A DNA stretch of 24,985 nt from an uncultured Collinsella sp. (GTDB taxonomy: Bacteria > Actinomycetota > Coriobacteriia > Coriobacteriales > Coriobacteriaceae): assembly GCA_959596505.1 (NCBI GenBank), contig CAUFWM010000021.1, forward strand, positions 1-24,985, given 5' to 3'. This document shows positions 14,743-23,236 of the stretch, piece after piece. The translations under genes and the position numbers were made by a program. Position 1 is the stretch's first letter; the number at the start of each line of letters is the position of its first letter. The notes under the pieces are model-generated. The model made no database searches. It saw only the letters and a list, made by a program, of their open reading frames with translations, and was not told the origin of the DNA.

Positions 14743-16197
14743 ATGAGTTACTTTGACAGAACGTCTGCCGCCGGTATGCCCGAGGGCTTTTTGTGGGGTG
14801 GTGCCCTCGCCGCCAACCAGGCCGAAGGGGGCTGGAACGAGGGCGGCCGCGGCATGTCGCACTCCGACCTGATCCCACAGGGTTCCGACCGCTGGGATGT
14901 AATGTTTGGCAGGCAAAAGCCCGTGGACGATCCGGACAGGCTGTATCCATGCCGCTGGGGCAACGACTTCTTCCATCATTGGCATGAGGACGTCGAGCTC
15001 TTTGCCGAGATGGGCTTTAAGTGCCTGCGTCTTTCAATTTGCTGGAGCCGTATTTTTCCCACAGGGATGGAGGCCGAGCCCAACGGCGAGGGCTTGGAGT
15101 TTTACCGTCAGGTATTCGAGGCGCTGCGCGAGCATGGAATCGAGCCGCTTGTGACGCTGTCGCACTACGACTATCCGTTGGCTCTGGTCGAGCGCTATGG
15201 TGGCTGGCAAAGCCGAGAGATGATCGAGCGGTATGCGCACTACGTCGAGACCGTCGGACGCGCGTACCAGGGCCTCGTGCGTTATTGGCTTACGTTCAAC
15301 GAGATCAACAGCGTGGCGCTGTCCTATCTCAACGCGGGTGTCACGCTCGAGGATGAGCGTGACCGTGCAGCCGTGACCGCGGCGTTCTCGCACCATATGT
15401 TTATGGCGAGTGCTCGCGCTGTCGAGATTCTGCACAAGATCGATCCCGCAAACAAGGTGGGTTGCATGATCGCTGCCGGTGCGACCTATCCGTACCGTTG
15501 TGCGCCCGAGGACGTATGGCTTGCGTATGAGGAGGACCGCGGCCGCTACTTCTACACAGACGTGATGGCTGCGGGCGCCTATCCTGCTTGGAAGCTGCGT
15601 GCACTCGAGAAAGAGGGTGTTCACGTGCCCTTTGAGCCAGGCGATACGGAGTATCTGGCAGAGCATACGGTCGACTTCATCTCGTTCTCGTACTATTGCT
15701 CGCGCTTGGTGTGCGCCGATGATCAGGTGATCGCCGAGAAGGCGGAGGGCAACGTGTTCCCGACGCTGCGCAATCCGTACCTCAAGGATAAAGAGACTGC
15801 CTGGAAGTGGCAGATCGATGCGCTGGGTTTGCGCGTGACGCTTGCCGGCTACCACGATCGTTACCATCTTCCGCTCTTTATCGCCGAGAACGGTGTGGGC
15901 GGACTCGATGCGCTGGAAGACGGCAAAGTCCACGATGCGTATCATATTGATTACCTGCGCAGGCATATTCTTGCGCTGCGCGATGCAATTGTCGAGGACG
16001 GTGTTGACCTGATGGGATACACGCCGTGGGGCTGTATCGATTTGGTGTCGGCCTCGACGGGGCAGATGAAGAAGCGCTATGGCTTTGTTTATGTCGATGC
16101 CGATGATACGGGCAAAGGCACGTTCGATCGCTACCGAAAGGACAGCTTCTGCTGGTACCAAAAGGTCATTGCATCAAATGGCGAGGACTTGAGTTAA
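14743..16197 (+). CDS. GH1 6-phospho-beta-glucosidase
   Basis: This 484-residue cytoplasmic enzyme cleaves the 6-phosphorylated beta-glucoside delivered by the PTS to glucose-6-phosphate and an aglycone or glucose. GH1 marks: N-terminal FLWGGALAANQAEGG, acid/base Glu187 in TFNEIN, nucleophile Glu382 in IAENG, and TPWGCIDLVSASTGQMKKRYGF (about 427-448), whose Ser-x-x-x-x-x-Lys-x-Tyr pattern binds the 6-phosphate and separates this group from plain beta-glucosidases. The start at 14743 comes one base after the EIIC stop, without a close ribosome site, indicating coupling. A strong terminator follows. Confidence 0.95.
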   Translation: MSYFDRTSAAGMPEGFLWGGALAANQAEGGWNEGGRGMSHSDLIPQGSDRWDVMFGRQKPVDDPDRLYPCRWGNDFFHHWHEDVELFAEMGFKCLRLSICWSRIFPTGMEAEPNGEGLEFYRQVFEALREHGIEPLVTLSHYDYPLALVERYGGWQSREMIERYAHYVETVGRAYQGLVRYWLTFNEINSVALSYLNAGVTLEDERDRAAVTAAFSHHMFMASARAVEILHKIDPANKVGCMIAAGATYPYRCAPEDVWLAYEEDRGRYFYTDVMAAGAYPAWKLRALEKEGVHVPFEPGDTEYLAEHTVDFISFSYYCSRLVCADDQVIAEKAEGNVFPTLRNPYLKDKETAWKWQIDALGLRVTLAGYHDRYHLPLFIAENGVGGLDALEDGKVHDAYHIDYLRRHILALRDAIVEDGVDLMGYTPWGCIDLVSASTGQMKKRYGFVYVDADDTGKGTFDRYRKDSFCWYQKVIASNGEDLS

Positions 16198-16213
16198 CTC
16201 TTGCAGGTCTGTT

Positions 16214-16248
16214 GCCCCCGCGGTCCGCTTCGGCCGCGGGGGCTTTTG
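16214..16248 (+). terminator. Terminator of the PTS operon
   Basis: GCCCCCGCGG (16214-16223) pairs with CCGCGGGGGC (16234-16243) over 10 perfect base pairs, followed by TTTTGCT. It begins 17 bases after the GH1 stop. Confidence 0.88.
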
Positions 16249-16290
16249 CTATTGAGGCGGCTGTTCATGAGGAGCATTGCAGACTGCGGA

Positions 16291-16650
16291 AACCCGGCAC
16301 TTGGGGACGTTCCTTTCCTGCCGGCAGCTTGGGACAGTCCTTAAAGGCCGCATCGATCAACTGCGGAAAGCACATCCCAGAATGAGCGTCCAACATGGGG
16401 TGCGGTTTCCCTTGAGGCCCTCAATCGGAAAATGCATCCCGGATTTTTGTCGAAAAGCGGTCCCTAGTTTCCCAAACGGGCCGCTAACGGAAAGCGCATC
16501 CCGCTATTGGGCCCCAAAGCAGGATGCGCTTTCCGTGCTGGCAGTTCCAAGCAGTTCGGGGTGGCCCTTTTCGTCTGCTCTCGGCCGGCGTCCGTAAGAC
16601 TGTCCCCAACGACCACTCATTTAAGTCTGTCCCCAATGAGTGCCCAATGA
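16291..16650. repeat. GTCCCC-rich interspersed repeat, copy B, with internal insert
   Basis: The left part 16291-16344 matches 10391-10444 with one mismatch, and the right part 16602-16649 matches 10487-10534 with few changes. Where copy A has 42 bp between the parts, copy B has about 257 bp. The insert contains three variants of CGGAAAGCGCATCCC (near 16364, 16430 and 16488) and a perfect 14-bp hairpin, 16488-16501 with 16522-16535. The right end abuts the stop codon of the minus-strand gene at 16651 with no spacer. No gene is visible in 16198-16650. Confidence 0.7.
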
Positions 16651-17652
16651 CTAGTAGTAGGCCCACATGGCTTCGACTTCGTTGAGGACCTCTACGACGC
16701 CCCAGCGACGGGCGCTGCGGCTGGCCGAGTTGGGGTCGTAGACGCCAATCTGGTTGGCATCGTCGATGCCGTAGAGCACGATGTAGTGGCCTACGTTGGT
16801 AAACGTACCGGGGCGCACTGCGGCGATAACGGGCGCACCCGAGTGAAGTGCTTGGGTAATCGATTCACGATCGTTATAGAGCTGTGTTCCGTTGAGTCCC
16901 AGCTGCCACGCACCGCCTGTCATAAACGACCACTCGGTGGCACCAGTGGGGGCGTAGTTGCCGGCTTCGGCCAGCGCGCATATATCGACCGGCGTCTTAT
17001 CGGTGTGGCCGGTCTTAAAGATATAGACCATGGTGAGGCAAGTGGGACCGCAAGCGTTTTCGCGGATAGTGCCACCGGCATAGGACAGCTCCGACCATGC
17101 GGGGTCAATTTGGTAGATGTGGGGCATGGTGCCGGCCTGCCATTGCGAGCGTGGGGTCGAGAACGCAAAGGAGTAACCGGGTGCGACGGGAGCTTTAAGC
17201 AGCTTGTCCTCGGCAGTGGGCTCAAGACCGGCTGATCCGTGGGAGATACAGGATCCCAAAAACACAAAGACGAGACAGGCGGCAATGGAGCAAAGCGCAA
17301 GGCGTAGGCGGCGGGCCGGAAGCACGTGGCTTGTGGTATGCGACGCGGGGTGAGGGGCGGAATTGCCGCGATCGCGTTGAGGTCGCGAAAAGGAGCGTTT
17401 AACGTAGTAGTCGGTCTTACGGCGATCGTAGCGGCGCGGCTGTGATGTGTCGGTCTGGCGTTGGCGTGTGCTCGTACTCACGCGGTCTGACTGCTGCACG
17501 GTACGGCTTTGTTGCCGAGAAGAAGCCCCGGGCTGCTCTTGGGGGCGCTGCTGGTTGCCGTTGTCGGAGGTGCTTCTGGGCGTTGGCGTGGTGCGGCCGG
17601 CAAGGCGCACGCTTTGTGGCCGTTGGTCGCCGTCATTGTATCCGTATGCCAT
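16651..17652 (-). CDS. C39-like cysteine peptidase, membrane-anchored, with long N-terminal tail
   Basis: This 333-residue protein has a C-terminal papain-like domain of the Peptidase_C39_2 type (about 170-333): YQIDPAW, catalytic Cys in ENACGPTCLTMVY, His in VGHYIVLYGID and a following VYDPNSA that supplies the third residue. Before it is a single hydrophobic helix (LALCSIAACLVFVFLGSC), which anchors the domain outside the cell; LGSC also resembles a weak lipobox. The first 110 or so residues are low-complexity and basic (Arg, Gln, Ser, Pro, Thr), probably disordered and cytoplasmic, which is unusual for this family. The ATG at 17652 has AAGGTGAT upstream; a GTG at 17661 is the alternative. 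Likely a surface peptidase or amidase; its target is unknown. It is transcribed alone. Confidence 0.8.
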   Translation of the reverse strand: MAYGYNDGDQRPQSVRLAGRTTPTPRSTSDNGNQQRPQEQPGASSRQQSRTVQQSDRVSTSTRQRQTDTSQPRRYDRRKTDYYVKRSFSRPQRDRGNSAPHPASHTTSHVLPARRLRLALCSIAACLVFVFLGSCISHGSAGLEPTAEDKLLKAPVAPGYSFAFSTPRSQWQAGTMPHIYQIDPAWSELSYAGGTIRENACGPTCLTMVYIFKTGHTDKTPVDICALAEAGNYAPTGATEWSFMTGGAWQLGLNGTQLYNDRESITQALHSGAPVIAAVRPGTFTNVGHYIVLYGIDDANQIGVYDPNSASRSARRWGVVEVLNEVEAMWAYY

Positions 17653-17942
17653 TCGAATCACCTTGCCTCGTGTGTAACTTGTCTATCCTACATAAAAAGA
17701 TGCACGACACATGGGTGTGTGCGCCAAAAGCCTGACAAATGGTATGAACGTTGCCGCGCCGCGCGCCAAGCGTCACGGCAACAGGTATCCAAAAGCAGAC
17801 AAGACGAAAGCGTCCAGGACGAATGACGTCTCCCGCCGTTCGTCCCAAAAACGGCGCCGCTCGTTTTGCAGTTCTGCCTTCGGTCGAGCCATAAGCGGCA
17901 GCGTGGCGCCGAGGCCGTATCTTAAAGCCACGAAATAAAAGC

Positions 17943-17986
17943 GCGCGGTCGAACAGGCCGCGCAAGGGGTGACGCCAGGGGGCGTC
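17943..17986 (+). promoter_or_regulatory. Tandem hairpins before the APC permease
   Basis: GCGCGGTC/GGCCGCGC (17943-17950 with 17956-17963, one wobble) and GACGCC/GGCGTC (17971-17976 with 17981-17986) lie just before the permease ribosome site. They may control translation or transcript stability. On the minus strand the first stem is followed by TTTTATTT and could act as a terminator of antisense transcription. The rest of the 355-bp gap 17653-18007 shows no gene and no T-box or other riboswitch motif that I recognise. Confidence 0.35.
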
Positions 17987-18007
17987 AAAAAGGAAAGGAG
18001 GGGAACA

Positions 18008-19459
18008 ATGGCGGACAAGAACGCAGAAGTTGCAGTCGAGGACAACGGCGGCATGAAGAAAACGCTTTCGCTCTGGAACTTCTTCACCATCGGTTTCGGT
18101 GCCATCATCGGTACCGGTTGGGTTCTGCAGGTCGGCGACTGGATGGTCGTGGGCGGCGGTCCCGTTCCCGCTATGATTGCATTCCTCTTGGGCGCAATCT
18201 TCCTCGTGCCCGTCGGAGCTGTTTTCGGTGAGCTCACGGCTGCTATCCCCATTTCGGGCGGCATCGTCGAGTATGTCGATCGTAGCTTTGGCCGTACGAT
18301 GAGCTACATCACCGGCTGGCTCCTGGCTCTGGGCAACGGCATCCTGTGCCCGTGGGAGGCCATCGCCATCTCGACCCTCGTGTCCGAGATGTTCGGCAGC
18401 CTGCCCGGCCTTGAGTGGCTGCGCGCCGTCAAGCTCTACACCATCCTGGGCGCCGACGTTTACCTGTTCCCGACGCTGATCGCGCTCGGCTTTGCAACCT
18501 ACGTCATCTTCCTCAACTTCCGCGGTGCCAGCTCGGCCGCCAAGCTGCAGGCCTTCCTGACCAAGGCCCTGCTCTGCGGCATGCTACTCGCCATGGGCGT
18601 CTCGCTGTTCACCGGCTCGCCGGACAACGCCATGCCCGTGTTCTCCCAGGTCACCGGTGCTGGCGGCGGCAAGCCCGCTACCGAGGGCACCAGCCTGTTC
18701 GCAGGCATCGTTTCGGTCCTGGTTCTGACTCCGTTCTTCTACGCCGGCTTCGACACCATTCCTCAGCAGGCTGAGGAAGCAGCCGAGGGCCTCAACTGGA
18801 ACAAGTTCGGCAAGATCATCTCCTTGGCTCTGCTGGCCGCCGGCGGCTTCTACATGGTCTGCATCTACTCGTTCGGCACCATCCTCGACTGGCATGAGTT
18901 TGTTAAGAGCCCGGTTCCCGCGCTTGCCTGCCTCAAGGGCATCAACATGCTCCTGTACCTGGCCATGCTCGTCATCGCCACGCTTGGACCCATGGGCCCG
19001 ATGAACTCCTTCTACGGCGCCACGAGCCGCATCATGCTCGCCATGGGCCGCAAGGGCCAGCTGCCCGAGAAGTTCGCCGAGGTCGATCCCAAGTCCGGCG
19101 CTCCCAAGCTCGCCTGCGTCGTTCTGGGCGTCATCACCGTCGTCGGTCCGTTCCTGGGCAAGAACATGCTCATCCCTCTGACCAACGTGTCGGCTCTCGC
19201 CTTCATCTTCTCCTGCGGCATGGTCGCCCTCGCTTGCCTGCGCATGCGCTTCACCGAGCCCGACCTGCCTCGTCCCTACGAGGTGCCCGGCGGCAAGTTT
19301 GGCATCAGCCTCGCTATCGTTGCCTGCGGCACCATCATTGGCCTGCTCGTGATCCCGTTCTCTCCCGCCTCCCTCAACATGGTGGAGTGGAGCATCGTGA
19401 TCGGCTGGCTGGCTGTTGGCCTGGCCCTCATGGCCTTCACCAATTCCCGCAAAAAATAA
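18008..19459 (+). CDS. APC-superfamily amino acid permease
   Basis: This 483-residue membrane transporter has about 12 helices. The first helix carries the APC signature GFGAIIGTGWVLQVG, the backbone-binding loop for the substrate amino or carboxyl group; other family marks are PISGGIVEYVDRSFGR, FFYAGFDTIPQQAEE and the late GATSRIMLAMGRKGQLPE. It resembles amino acid:proton symporters or exchangers such as YfnA/EutP-type permeases; the substrate cannot be read. The start at 18008 has AAAGGAGGGG about 6 bases upstream. It is followed, 131 bases on, by an amidohydrolase, so it may import the amino-acid derivative that enzyme cleaves. Confidence 0.88.
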   Translation: MADKNAEVAVEDNGGMKKTLSLWNFFTIGFGAIIGTGWVLQVGDWMVVGGGPVPAMIAFLLGAIFLVPVGAVFGELTAAIPISGGIVEYVDRSFGRTMSYITGWLLALGNGILCPWEAIAISTLVSEMFGSLPGLEWLRAVKLYTILGADVYLFPTLIALGFATYVIFLNFRGASSAAKLQAFLTKALLCGMLLAMGVSLFTGSPDNAMPVFSQVTGAGGGKPATEGTSLFAGIVSVLVLTPFFYAGFDTIPQQAEEAAEGLNWNKFGKIISLALLAAGGFYMVCIYSFGTILDWHEFVKSPVPALACLKGINMLLYLAMLVIATLGPMGPMNSFYGATSRIMLAMGRKGQLPEKFAEVDPKSGAPKLACVVLGVITVVGPFLGKNMLIPLTNVSALAFIFSCGMVALACLRMRFTEPDLPRPYEVPGGKFGISLAIVACGTIIGLLVIPFSPASLNMVEWSIVIGWLAVGLALMAFTNSRKK

Positions 19460-19476
19460 CGCCTAGCCGGGACGGA

Positions 19477-19508
19477 TCGGGTGTGCGGGGCCCTCTCTCC
19501 CGCGCACC
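19477..19508 (+). terminator. Weak terminator-like hairpin after the permease
   Basis: GGTGTGCGGG pairs with CCCGCGCACC (one wobble) around CCCTCTCT. There is no T-tract, so read-through into the amidohydrolase gene is possible. Confidence 0.35.
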
Positions 19509-19590
19509 GAACCCGGCACCACTTGGGTAGTTTTGTGAGGCCTTAACCCAACGCGGCCTCGCCCACTATATGGATCCATAAGGAGGAACC

Positions 19591-20868
19591 ATGTCCACTA
19601 AGTATGCAATCGTTGGCGGCAAGCTCATCGACGGTACCGGTGCCGAGCCGGTCGAGAACTCCCTCGTTCTCGTCGACGACAATGGCAAGATCGAGTACGC
19701 CGGTGTCATGCAGGACCTTCCCGAGGGCGTTGAGGTTATCGACGCCGCCGGCAAGACCGTCCTTCCCGGCCTGATCGACACCCACCTGCACTTCTCGGGC
19801 AACCTGACCGACGATGACACCGACTGGGTCATGCAGCCGCTCCTCGAGAAGCAGGCCGTCGCCGTCAAGCAGGCCTACGACTGCCTCACCCACGGCCTCA
19901 CCACCGTCTGCGAGATCGGCCGCTTTGGTATCCAGATCCGTGACTGCATCGACAAGGGCGTCTTCAAGGGCCCGCGCGTTCTGGCAACCGGCCTTGGCTT
20001 CTGCCGCGTTGCCGGCCACGGCGACTCCCACCACTGCAGCCAGGAGCTCAACAAGGAATCGCACCCCTGGGGCGATCAGGTCGACGGTCCTTGGGATCTG
20101 CGTAAGGCCGTCCGCCGTCGCCTGCGTGAGAACCCCGATGCCATCAAGATCTGGGCTACCGGTGGCGGCATCTGGCGCTGGGACTCCGGCCGCGACCAGC
20201 ACTACTGCTCCGAGGAGATTCAGGCCGTGGTCGAAGAGGCCAAGATGGTCGGCATCCCCGTGTGGAGCCACTGCTACAACAACCACGCCGCTGCCTACGA
20301 TTCCGTCCGCTTTGGCTGCGAGCAGCTGATCCACGGCTTCGATATCGATGAGCGCACCATGGACCTCATGGCCGAGCAGGGCACCTTCTTCACCCCGACG
20401 ATCGCCTTCCTGCCCACTTGGTACGCCACCTATCCGCCCGTCTACGTCCCCGAGCTGCACGACAAGTACGAGGGCACCCTGGTCGAGAAGGAACTGCAGC
20501 GCAACTACGACTGCCTGCGCGAGGCCAAGAAGCGCGGCATCGTCATGACGATCGGCTCCGACTCCTTCTCCTTCGTCACCCCGTACGGCACCTGCTCCAT
20601 TGAGGAGATGTACGAGTTCGTCGACAAGATCGGCTTCACCCCGGTCGAGACCATCACCTGTGCCACCCTCAACGGTGCCAAGATGTGCCACATCGAGGAC
20701 GAGACCGGTTCCATCGAGGCCGGCAAGTGCGCCGACCTGCTGGTCGTCAATGGTGACGTCGCCGCCGACATCCACGTGCTCAACACCGACAACATGGACG
20801 TCATCATGAAGGACGGCTGGATTGTCGAGGCCGGCACCTTCGGCGAGGCAAACAAGTACAGCGCCTAA
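19591..20868 (+). CDS. Metal-dependent amidohydrolase, imidazolonepropionase-like
   Basis: This 425-residue cytoplasmic enzyme of the amidohydrolase superfamily has the complete metal set: His65/His67 (DTHLHF), Lys186 (AIKIWATGGG, likely carboxylated), His227 (WSHCYN), His248 (LIHGFD) and Asp324 (TIGSDSF). The small N- and C-terminal beta-sandwich strands are present (VGGKLIDGTG; ADLLVVNGDV). This subgroup includes Xaa-Pro and Xaa-Arg dipeptidases and N-acyl-amino-acid or lactam hydrolases; it lacks anything that clearly marks imidazolonepropionase itself. The neighbouring amino-acid permease supports an amino-acid-derived substrate. AAGGAGG is ideally placed before the ATG. It could share a transcript with the permease. 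Confidence 0.88.
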   Translation: MSTKYAIVGGKLIDGTGAEPVENSLVLVDDNGKIEYAGVMQDLPEGVEVIDAAGKTVLPGLIDTHLHFSGNLTDDDTDWVMQPLLEKQAVAVKQAYDCLTHGLTTVCEIGRFGIQIRDCIDKGVFKGPRVLATGLGFCRVAGHGDSHHCSQELNKESHPWGDQVDGPWDLRKAVRRRLRENPDAIKIWATGGGIWRWDSGRDQHYCSEEIQAVVEEAKMVGIPVWSHCYNNHAAAYDSVRFGCEQLIHGFDIDERTMDLMAEQGTFFTPTIAFLPTWYATYPPVYVPELHDKYEGTLVEKELQRNYDCLREAKKRGIVMTIGSDSFSFVTPYGTCSIEEMYEFVDKIGFTPVETITCATLNGAKMCHIEDETGSIEAGKCADLLVVNGDVAADIHVLNTDNMDVIMKDGWIVEAGTFGEANKYSA

Positions 20869-20925
20869 GCTACCGTTCATCGATGGCTGGATGTAAAACA
20901 CAGTATTTGATTGCATAATGCAATG

Positions 20926-20952
20926 GAGAGGGTCGCTTGCGGCCCTCTTTAT
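20926..20952 (+). terminator. Terminator after the amidohydrolase
   Basis: AGAGGGTCGC (20927-20936) pairs with GCGGCCCTCT (20939-20948), one wobble, followed by TTATT. It is 58 bases past the stop codon. Confidence 0.65.
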
Positions 20953-20979
20953 TGCTATGGGTGCTAAGGACAAGAGGGG

Positions 20980-22371
20980 ATGACGGTGGATTTAAACAGG
21001 CTGATTCTGGGCAAGAGCTACAACTCTACCAAGGTCTTTCGTACGGCCCAGCATGTGGTTCAGGCCATCTTGCTCGGTTTTGTCGTTCCGGCGCTTATCC
21101 TGTTGCTTATCTGGGATTTGACTGATAATCCCAACCCCGTCCCGGGCGTTGTCGTCATTGCCGGCTTGGTCATGCTGTGCTTCTTCTTTTCATATGTCTT
21201 TGTGGTCCCCGACGACCTCACGTCGAGCGCAACCGACCGTACGCTCGCCATCGCATCAAAAATATTCGCCTACACGTCGCGCGGCCTTACGCCCGAAGCG
21301 GCCCTGGGCGCCTCCAAAATCATCCTTTCCGAGACCATTGCTTCGGCCATCTGCTTTACCGACGGCAAGCAGGTGCTGGCGAGCTGGGGCGAGGACTCGG
21401 CAAAATGCCCCGCGGGCACTCCGGTGGTGCTGCGGACTACGCTCAACGTGATCAACAGCGGTGAGCAAAGCGTGTTTTCGCGCGATGCCTCGACCGAGGC
21501 GGGTGGCTACTTTCCGCGCCTGCGCGCTGGTATTGTCGCACCGCTCACCGTGCGCGGGCATTGCGTGGGCACGCTCGAGCTGTATTATCCCCGTCTGAGC
21601 AGCATCGATATGCGCCAGACGGCGCTTGCCTCGGGCTTTGCCGACCTCATTTCCACGCAGCTCGCGAGCTTTGAGCTCGAGCGCCAGGACGAGCTCACGG
21701 CCCGTGTGGAGCTGCGCGCCTTGCAATCGCAGGTCGATCCTCATTTTCTGTTTAACACCATCAGCACCATCGTGTCGCTCGTGCGTACCGAGCCGGACAA
21801 GGCCAGGTCGCTGCTCATCGACTTTTCCAATTACTACCGTCAGACACTGTCCGATTCCGATACCCTCACAACGCTCGAGCACGAGGTGGAACAGGGCACT
21901 CGCTATATCAATCTTATGCAGGCCCGGTATGGCGACGGCCGTCTGCGCGTCTCGGTCGATATCGACTTTGAGGTGCGCGATTGCATGGTGCCGCCGTTTA
22001 TCTTGCAGCCGTTGCTCGAAAACTGCATCAAGCACGCGCAGCGCGAGACCGAGCCGCTTTCTATTCATGTTAGGGCTTTCGAGACCGATGACGGCTTGGA
22101 GATCATTGTCGAGGACGATGGCATCGGCATGAGCAAAGAAGTCTGCGCGCACCTGTTTGAGCAGCATCGCCGAGAGGAGCCCGAGAGCATTACCGCCGAC
22201 GGCTCCGTCAAGCGAGGTTGCGGCTTGGCGCTCTTCAACGTGCTTCAGCGCATCCATTTCTTTTACGGAGAAGATTCCGGCATGCGCGTGAAGTCCCAGG
22301 AGGGTGTGGGAACGCAGGTCATCGTTGAGTTGAACGGCGAACCGCATGAGCCGGCGCCGTTGACGGCGTAG
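20980..22371 (+). CDS. LytS/YehU-type sensor histidine kinase
   Basis: This 463-residue sensor has two membrane helices near the N-terminus (about 26-46 and 55-77), a GAF-like domain (about 85-225), a short coiled linker, the His_kinase domain with phospho-acceptor His255 in LQSQVDPHFLFNT, and an HATPase domain (Asn348 in LLENCIKHA, DDGIGM 379-384, CGLALFN G-box). It lacks the 5-TM LytS sensor domain; the cytoplasmic GAF is the likelier signal input, with several cysteines (125, 143, 195) that might sense metal or redox state, which is speculation. ATG at 20980 is used here; GTG at 20986 has a better spaced GAGGGG site and is an alternative. The partner regulator starts 38 bases downstream. 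Confidence 0.9.
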   Translation: MTVDLNRLILGKSYNSTKVFRTAQHVVQAILLGFVVPALILLLIWDLTDNPNPVPGVVVIAGLVMLCFFFSYVFVVPDDLTSSATDRTLAIASKIFAYTSRGLTPEAALGASKIILSETIASAICFTDGKQVLASWGEDSAKCPAGTPVVLRTTLNVINSGEQSVFSRDASTEAGGYFPRLRAGIVAPLTVRGHCVGTLELYYPRLSSIDMRQTALASGFADLISTQLASFELERQDELTARVELRALQSQVDPHFLFNTISTIVSLVRTEPDKARSLLIDFSNYYRQTLSDSDTLTTLEHEVEQGTRYINLMQARYGDGRLRVSVDIDFEVRDCMVPPFILQPLLENCIKHAQRETEPLSIHVRAFETDDGLEIIVEDDGIGMSKEVCAHLFEQHRREEPESITADGSVKRGCGLALFNVLQRIHFFYGEDSGMRVKSQEGVGTQVIVELNGEPHEPAPLTA

Positions 22372-22409
22372 CACGCGGTTGGATTGAGAGAAAAAGAGGG
22401 GAAGCACAT

Positions 22410-23144
22410 ATGTCCGAAGGCTGGAACATCTTGGTGGTTGATGACGAACCTCCCATTAGGGCTGAGCTACGCTATCTGTTGGAAAAGGATACGCGTGTGG
22501 GCCAGATTGCCGAGGCGGGCAATGTCACCGAAGCCGTGGAGTCGATTCTGTCGAACAAGCCCGACGTGCTGTTTTTAGACATTACCATGCCCGGTCGCTC
22601 GGGAATTGAGCTTGCCGAGACGCTGCAGAACCTAAAGACGCCGCCGGTGGTTGTGTTTGTGACGGCGTTTGCCGAGTATGCGGCCGATGCCTATAACCTC
22701 GATGCCGTCGATTATGTCGTCAAGCCGGTCGAGGACGCACGCCTGTCAAAGGCACTCGACAAGATCGAGGCAGCCTTGGGTGTCCGTCGTGTTATCCACG
22801 CTCCGCGCCAGCCTTTGCGTCTGACGGTGGACCGCGGGGGCAAAAAGGTGTTCATTCCCGCCGCAGACGTCTGCTACTTTGAGGCGCGCGCCGATTTTTG
22901 CAACGCCATCTGCGCCGAGGGAACGTACCTGATCAATGAGTCGATCTCTTCGCTCGAGCGTCGCTTGGTCTCCGAGGGCTTTATTCGCGTTCATCGCAGC
23001 TATCTGGTCAATTTGGAAGACGTGCACAATGTCGAGATCGGTTCCACGGGTCTTATGGAGCTCAGGCTCGATCGCGTAACCTCGACGGTGCCCGTGTCCC
23101 GCCGTCGCGCTGCCGAGGTTAAAGCACACTTGGGGCTTGCGTAG
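22410..23144 (+). CDS. LytTR-family response regulator
   Basis: This 244-residue regulator has a receiver domain (1-120: Asp11/Asp12, phospho-acceptor Asp57 in LFLDITMP, Thr85, Lys105 in VVKPVE) and a LytTR DNA-binding domain (about 138-240: EARADFCNAI, FIRVHRSYLVNLEDV, VPVSRRR). It is the cognate partner of the kinase upstream. LytTR proteins bind direct repeats and control cell-surface, virulence or carbon-uptake genes; targets are not evident here. The start at 22410 is preceded by GAGGGGAAG. Confidence 0.93.
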   Translation: MSEGWNILVVDDEPPIRAELRYLLEKDTRVGQIAEAGNVTEAVESILSNKPDVLFLDITMPGRSGIELAETLQNLKTPPVVVFVTAFAEYAADAYNLDAVDYVVKPVEDARLSKALDKIEAALGVRRVIHAPRQPLRLTVDRGGKKVFIPAADVCYFEARADFCNAICAEGTYLINESISSLERRLVSEGFIRVHRSYLVNLEDVHNVEIGSTGLMELRLDRVTSTVPVSRRRAAEVKAHLGLA

Positions 23145-23236
23145 ACGGTCTGCGTGCCGTCGTTTACCATCGCAGGTTTGGCATGGGCGCGCGGTGGGCA
23201 TAATGGGTGGCATCGAATGAAATCGAAAGGATCATT

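Noticed and set aside
16277..16597. 106-residue plus-strand open frame
   Set aside because: It lies entirely within the interspersed repeat and its insert and has no ribosome site.
20911..20923. Palindrome TTGCAT-A-ATGCAA before the histidine kinase
   Set aside because: It is perfect but short, lies just before a terminator and has no second copy; chance is a sufficient explanation.
19543..20973. A 476-residue open frame on the minus strand opposite the amidohydrolase
   Set aside because: It mirrors a well-supported gene with intact active-site residues; its Val/Gly/Asp/Leu-rich composition is the usual complement of GC-rich codons. The same applies to the long minus-strand frames opposite arcC, arcA, arcB, the PTS regulator, EIIC, GH1 and the kinase.
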